A stretch of 64,000 bases of DNA from JADGHE01 sp035716025 (GTDB taxonomy: Bacteria > Pseudomonadota > Alphaproteobacteria > Rhizobiales > Xanthobacteraceae). Every line of letters starts with the position of its first letter. Positions within the stretch are counted from its first letter, which is position 1. The stretch lies in the NCBI GenBank assembly GCA_035716025.1, contig DASTKH010000018.1, positions 1-64,000 of the forward strand, in the 5' to 3' direction. The position numbers and the translations under genes are program-made. The notes beneath the pieces are model-generated. The model was given only the letters and a program-made list of their open reading frames with translations, was not told the origin of the DNA and made no database searches. This document shows positions 60,566-64,000 of this stretch, one piece after another.

Positions 60566-60770
60566 GGCTCTCCTCCACGTTCGAGGCGCGCATTCCACGG
60601 CGCGGCCCCCCAACGTGCGCTTAAGGGGGTCGTGAAAATGCTCCGCGTTTGTTCGACGCAATTTGCCGCCGTCCGTGTCACAATCTGTCGCACAAATCGC
60701 CTCACGTCCGTGCGTTTCACGGTGTCTACGCGTGATGCGTGCGGCGCCATCCCACGCTATTCTGCACGGC

Positions 60771-61334
60771 ATGAACAGAACCGCCTATCGCAAACACGAT
60801 TTTCCGGTCTCCGAGATCCGCCGGTTCCTCGAACCCGGTCCGGTCGTACTGGTCAGCTCGTCGTACAGAGGGCAGTCCAACATCATGACCATGGGCTGGC
60901 ACATGGTGATGGAATTCACGCCCTCCCTCGTCGGCTGCCTGATCGCCGCTTCGAACCACAGTTTCGAGCTGGTGCGTCGCAGCCGCGAATGCGTCATCAA
61001 CGTGCCGACGGTGGATCTCGCGGAGGCCGTGGTCGGCATCGGCAACTGTTCGGGCGCCCGTGTCGACAAGTTCGCCCGCTTCGGGCTGACCGCGGCGCCC
61101 GCCGCCGAGGTCGCCGCGCCGTTGATTGCGGAATGCCCCGCGAACCTCGAGTGCCGGCTCCACGATTCGTCCCTGATCGACAAGTACAATGTCTTCATTT
61201 TCGAGGTGGTCCGCGCGCATGCGCCGAAGGCCCCGAAATATCCCCGCACGTTGCACTACCGCGGCGAGGGCATGTTCATGATCGCGGGCCCCTCCGCCAA
61301 CTATCGACGCAAGTTCAAGCGACAGAACCTGTAG
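60771..61334 (+). CDS. Flavin reductase family protein
   Basis: FMN-binding split-barrel protein of 187 residues. Recognisable parts are PGPVVLVSSSYRGQSNIMTMGWHMVMEFTPSLVG near residues 23-55 and the SFELVRRSRECVINVPT section, with DKFARFGLT later. Such proteins reduce FMN with NAD(P)H for partner monooxygenases or act as flavoenzymes on their own. The start ATG 60771 gives the family N-terminus; an in-frame ATG at 60735 would add 12 residues. Neighbours do not identify a partner oxygenase. Confidence 0.88.
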   Translation: MNRTAYRKHDFPVSEIRRFLEPGPVVLVSSSYRGQSNIMTMGWHMVMEFTPSLVGCLIAASNHSFELVRRSRECVINVPTVDLAEAVVGIGNCSGARVDKFARFGLTAAPAAEVAAPLIAECPANLECRLHDSSLIDKYNVFIFEVVRAHAPKAPKYPRTLHYRGEGMFMIAGPSANYRRKFKRQNL

Positions 61335-61389
61335 CCAATCTTATGCTGCCGCGGCAGGAGCCGCCGCCGGCTCGTTGGAGGGAGAAAAC

Positions 61390-62373
61390 ATGCCTAGAGT
61401 ATCTCGCCGTACAGTACTGGCCGGGTTGACCGCGACGGCCCTGACCCCGCTCGCGCGACCAGCGCGCGCACAGGGCGCCTATCCCGGCGACAAGACCGTC
61501 AAGGTCGTGGTGCCCTACCCTGCGGGCGGCGCGACCGACGTGATCGGTCGCATCGTCGCCGACCGCATGGCGGCGCACTGGCGCACGTCGGTAATCGTGG
61601 AAAACGTGTCGGGCGCCGCCTCGAATATCGGCATGGATCGCGTCGCGAAGGGGCCGAATGACGGCACGCAGATCGTGATCGTGCCGCCGCAGATCGCCAT
61701 CAATCAGTTCCTGTACCAGAAACTGCCGTTCGACCCCGAAAAGGACTTTGTGCCGATCGCGCAGGTCGCCAATCTCTGCAATATCCTGGTGGTCCGCAAG
61801 AATTTCGCGGAGGTCAATTCCGTGAAGGACCTCATCGCCTACGCGAAGGCCAACCCGGGCAAACTCAATTACGCCTCGTCGGGAAACGGCACGACCATCC
61901 ACCTCTCCGGCGAACTGTTCAAGAAAATGGCCGGGGTCGACATGAAGCACATTCCCTATCGGGGCAGCGCGCCGGCCGTGAACGACCTCGTCGCCGGTCA
62001 GGTCGACCTCATGTTCGACAACGCCCCCTCCATCGTCGGCCAGGTGCGCGGCGGCACCGTGAAGGCGCTGGCGGTGACGACGCTCAAGCCCACGCCGCAA
62101 TTGCCGGACCTGCCGACCGTGGCGGAGACGGTTCCCGGCTACGACACCGCCTCCTGGTTCGGCGTCGGCGTGCGGGCCGGCACGCCGGAGCCGATCTGCG
62201 CCGAGATCGAGCGGGTCTGCCGCCTGCTCGTGCAGGAGGATGAGGTGAAGAAGCGGATGGCCTCCGTCATCGCCGACCCCGTCCTGTCGGATCGCAAGGC
62301 GTTCACGGCGTTCATCGAAGCCGAACGCAAGAAATGGGGCGCCCTGATCCGCGATCTGAACATTTCCCTCTAG
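61390..62373 (+). CDS. Bug/TctC-family periplasmic solute-binding protein
   Basis: Tripartite tricarboxylate transporter receptor of 327 residues. A twin-arginine-type signal SRRTVLAGLTATAL is followed by ARPARAQ; the mature protein starts AYPGDKTVKVVVPYPAGGATDVIGRIVA, the Bug signature. The motif WFGVGVRAGTP near the end is also typical. It binds carboxylates or related anions outside the cytoplasm, and such genes often stand alone, as here: no TctA/TctB membrane genes follow. GGAGGGAGAAAAC precedes the ATG. Confidence 0.92.
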   Translation: MPRVSRRTVLAGLTATALTPLARPARAQGAYPGDKTVKVVVPYPAGGATDVIGRIVADRMAAHWRTSVIVENVSGAASNIGMDRVAKGPNDGTQIVIVPPQIAINQFLYQKLPFDPEKDFVPIAQVANLCNILVVRKNFAEVNSVKDLIAYAKANPGKLNYASSGNGTTIHLSGELFKKMAGVDMKHIPYRGSAPAVNDLVAGQVDLMFDNAPSIVGQVRGGTVKALAVTTLKPTPQLPDLPTVAETVPGYDTASWFGVGVRAGTPEPICAEIERVCRLLVQEDEVKKRMASVIADPVLSDRKAFTAFIEAERKKWGALIRDLNISL

Positions 62374-62382
62374 GGGCCGCGG

Positions 62383-62404
62383 GCGGCCGCTGCCCGGCGG
62401 CCGC
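62383..62404 (+). terminator. GC hairpin after the Bug-type gene
   Basis: GCGGCCGC, loop TGCCCG, GCGGCCGC: two copies of a self-complementary octamer forming an eight-pair stem 10 bases after the stop. There is no T tract. It lies directly before the -10 box of the second clpS. Confidence 0.5.
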
Positions 62405-62412
62405 TCCTGCGC

Positions 62413-62418
62413 TATAAT
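62413..62418 (+). promoter_or_regulatory. Consensus -10 box of the second clpS
   Basis: TATAAT, exact consensus, 43 bases before the clpS2 start. The bases 17 upstream fall inside the preceding hairpin and do not resemble a -35 box, so an activator or an alternative sigma contact may be needed. Confidence 0.5.
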
Positions 62419-62460
62419 GCGGCGCATCGACGACACGACGCAAAGCTCGGAGTTTCTCCC

Positions 62461-62766
62461 ATGAGCCAGACCGTCGCCCCTCCCCGCACCGAAGCCAGAA
62501 CGAAGACGAAGCGGCCGCCGCTCTACAAGGTGATTTTGCTCAACGACGACTACACCCCACGCGAATTCGTCGTCGAGGTGCTCAAGGCCGTGTTCCGCAT
62601 GAATGCGGACCATGCCTACAATGTGATGATGACCGCGCATCGGCGCGGCGCCTGCGTCATCGCGGTCTACACCCGCGACGTTGCCGAGACGAAGGCCAAG
62701 AAAGCGACCGAACTCGGCAAAAGCAAAGGCTACCCGTTGTTTTTCACGACCGAACCCGAGCGGTAG
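62461..62766 (+). CDS. clpS2: Second Clp adaptor, ClpS2 type
   Basis: ClpS paralogue of 101 residues, not linked to clpA. The core LLNDDYTPREFVVEVLKAVF keeps the N-degron contacts but has Arg where ClpS1 has the gatekeeper Met (DYTPMEF versus DYTPREF). The second pocket part is MMTAHRRGACVIAVYTRDVAETKAKKATELGK. Alphaproteobacteria often carry ClpS1 and ClpS2, with ClpS2 reported to have narrower specificity in Agrobacterium. It has its own -10 box, suggesting different expression from clpS-clpA. Confidence 0.93.
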   Translation: MSQTVAPPRTEARTKTKRPPLYKVILLNDDYTPREFVVEVLKAVFRMNADHAYNVMMTAHRRGACVIAVYTRDVAETKAKKATELGKSKGYPLFFTTEPER

Positions 62767-62767
62767 C

Positions 62768-62986
62768 TCACAGCGCCTCCCACCAGGTCCAGATGAGCTT
62801 GCCGGCTGCGAAGGCGACGACGCAGCCGACCAGCCCCAAAAAGATCCAGACGGCAAGATCGAGCTGCCGCCGGAAGTCCCGCAGCGCCTGTGACAGGCGG
62901 GTCGGCCGGCTTCCGGCCAGGAGGCGGCGGAGGAAGAGAAAGACCGGAAGTGCGGCCGAAACGAGAAGGATCAGCTTGAGGAGCAT
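62768..62986 (-). CDS. Small membrane protein of unknown function (72 residues)
   Basis: Two predicted membrane helices: LLKLILLVSAALPVFLFLRRLL at the N-terminus and LAVWIFLGLVGCVVAFAAGKLIWTWW at the C-terminus, joined by a basic loop (GSRPTRLSQALRDFRRQLD). No family recognised. The ATG at 62984-62986 follows CATGAGAATCG-type sequence without a strong ribosome-binding site. The stop faces the clpS2 stop one base away. Confidence 0.7.
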   Translation of the reverse strand: MLLKLILLVSAALPVFLFLRRLLAGSRPTRLSQALRDFRRQLDLAVWIFLGLVGCVVAFAAGKLIWTWWEAL

Positions 62987-62990
62987 GAGA

Positions 62991-63056
62991 ATCGCGCCGC
63001 CTTGCCGGACGCCACTTCCTGGACGCTGCGACGATCACGCCGCCTTGCCGGACGCC
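62991..63056. repeat. Short direct repeat, two 23-base copies
   Basis: Copies at 62991-63013 and 63034-63056 differ at a single base; both contain CGCCGCCTTGCCGGACGCC. The period is 43 bases. They lie just upstream of the small membrane protein gene on the minus strand. Confidence 0.7.
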
Positions 63057-63168
63057 GCAGCATAGAACCAAATGTGCGGCGAGGAGAGGGGCGGCGCGGC
63101 GCCGGCGCGCGCCCGTTTCTGGCTCGGCCGCGCCCCCGCCCGTGCCCGATCGACGACGCCCTGCCCCC

Positions 63169-64000
63169 TCACGCGGCAAGCGCCGGCACGTTTTTGCGCA
63201 GCCAATCGGCAACCACGCGGCAGACCTTGTCTTCGACGCCGTTATAGAAGTGATCGCCGTCTTCGACGATCGCGACCTCGCACGGACCCCCTGCCCGCTC
63301 CTGATAGCCTTCGGCCGGATAAGGTTCCTTCGGTTCGAGGCTGCCGCGTACATAAAGCACCGGGCACTTGATCTTGGGGGCGAGTTCGAACGTATCCGGC
63401 ATGGTGGTGAAACGGTCGACATAGCTCTCGGCGCTCAACACGTACCACCAGTTCGGCACGAGCATGAGCTCCTTGCCGCGTCCGGCGGCGACAAGCTTGC
63501 GCGCCCGCTCCATGACCGCGGCATAGTCGTCGCCGGCGAGGTTCTTCTGCGCGGGAATCGTGGCATCGCCGCTCGTGCCGCGATGGGCGGAGAGCAATAC
63601 CAGCGCCGGAGTCTCGGGGTGCGCGGCGGCGTGGACGACGCCGAGCATGCCGCCGTTCGAATGACCGATGACGACCGGAGCGGGGTATCCACGCGCCGCC
63701 ATCCACTGGGCGGCGAAATTGTTGTCGGCAATGCCTTCGCGGGTGAGTTGGAACGCGCCGCCTTCCGGCGTGCGCGAATTGCGCACGGAGAGAATATCGT
63801 GGCCCCGCCGATTGAACGCGAGGCAGGCGAGGCCGAGTTCGGTGAGCACCGGCGGCAGCCAGCGCAGGGCGCCGATGTAGAAGTTCATGGTGTTGCCGTG
63901 AAAGAGCAGCACGCCGCCGCGCACCGGCTTGTCCTCCGGCCAGTGGAAGGCACCGTCGAGCGGATGGGTGTCGGTTTCGATCGAGACGAGTTCGGTTCGC
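63169..64000 (-). CDS. Alpha/beta hydrolase, N-terminus beyond window end
   Basis: Serine hydrolase-fold protein of which 277 C-terminal codons are visible; the frame stays open to base 64000. The oxyanion region VLLFHGNTMNF and nucleophile elbow GHSNGG are present, with the acid and His near YVRGSLEPKEP and DGDHFYNGVEDKV. A visible in-frame GTG at 63922-63924 is not the true start, because the sequence before it (ETDTHPLDGAFHWPEDKP) continues the family pattern. Esterase or peptidase-like function; substrate unknown. Confidence 0.85.
   Translation of the reverse strand, partial: RTELVSIETDTHPLDGAFHWPEDKPVRGGVLLFHGNTMNFYIGALRWLPPVLTELGLACLAFNRRGHDILSVRNSRTPEGGAFQLTREGIADNNFAAQWMAARGYPAPVVIGHSNGGMLGVVHAAAHPETPALVLLSAHRGTSGDATIPAQKNLAGDDYAAVMERARKLVAAGRGKELMLVPNWWYVLSAESYVDRFTTMPDTFELAPKIKCPVLYVRGSLEPKEPYPAEGYQERAGGPCEVAIVEDGDHFYNGVEDKVCRVVADWLRKNVPALAA

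Overview
This is a GC-rich chromosomal window, about two-thirds G+C by eye, dense with genes. It looks like ordinary core genome of an alphaproteobacterium of the order Hyphomicrobiales (Rhizobiales), possibly near the Bradyrhizobium/Rhodoplanes-type lineages; the genus is inference. Signs are EipB, DUF1489, DUF2155, the NDUFA12-type complex I subunit, the amidase with a CtrA-type site, two ClpS adaptors, RNase E with an acidic insert in its S1 domain, and the block accC-accB-aroQ-DsbA-M48 peptidase. I see no insertion sequence, phage, plasmid or CRISPR array. There is one RNA gene, tRNA-Lys(TTT).

Layout. 1-8.0 kb: a truncated dehydrogenase diverges from an overlapping three-gene unit (OpgH/MdoH glucosyltransferase, FkbM methyltransferase, secreted unknown protein), facing a YfhO-like membrane protein and an M20 amidohydrolase. 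8.1-14.8 kb: tRNA-Lys, a PAS-PAS hybrid histidine kinase, EipB, then RidA, glycerophosphodiesterase, a FemAB-like acyltransferase and a HIT protein. 15-24.4 kb: methylcrotonyl-CoA carboxylase beta and alpha genes separated by 5 kb holding dodecin, two oxidoreductases, a metallo-hydrolase and small unknowns. 24.4-29.6 kb: panC, a VWA/DnaJ pair, a D,D-carboxypeptidase with SPOR domain, a phasin with a readable promoter, and an iron-permease-like protein.

29.7-36.2 kb: two tandem TadG-like VWA proteins that are clear duplicates, then clpS-clpA. 36.3-43.1 kb: a long minus-strand run with a persulfide-dioxygenase-like hydrolase, a NEW3-domain protein coupled to an ABC exporter, a rhodanese, two small unknown proteins and an AmiC-type amidase. 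43.2-48.8 kb: RNase E behind a long structured leader, overlapping an aldolase/dehydrogenase fusion. 48.8-53.5 kb: accC, accB, aroQ, a DsbA-like protein and an M48 protease. 53.7-64 kb: an aminotransferase, an HtrA-like protease, a response regulator, aat, DUF2155, NDUFA12, an MscS channel, PilZ, a flavin reductase, a Bug-type binding protein, a second clpS, and an alpha/beta hydrolase cut by the window end.

Functional threads. Protein quality control and N-degron turnover are well represented (ClpS1, ClpS2, ClpA, Aat, HtrA, M48 peptidase). So is envelope building (OpgH, EipB, D,D-carboxypeptidase, AmiC, M48, DsbA-like). Biotin enzymes appear twice: AccB/AccC for fatty-acid synthesis and MccA/MccB for leucine breakdown. 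The least explained parts are the duplicated VWA pair with its conserved upstream box, the OpgH-FkbM-secreted protein unit, the NEW3-ABC unit, and several small proteins.
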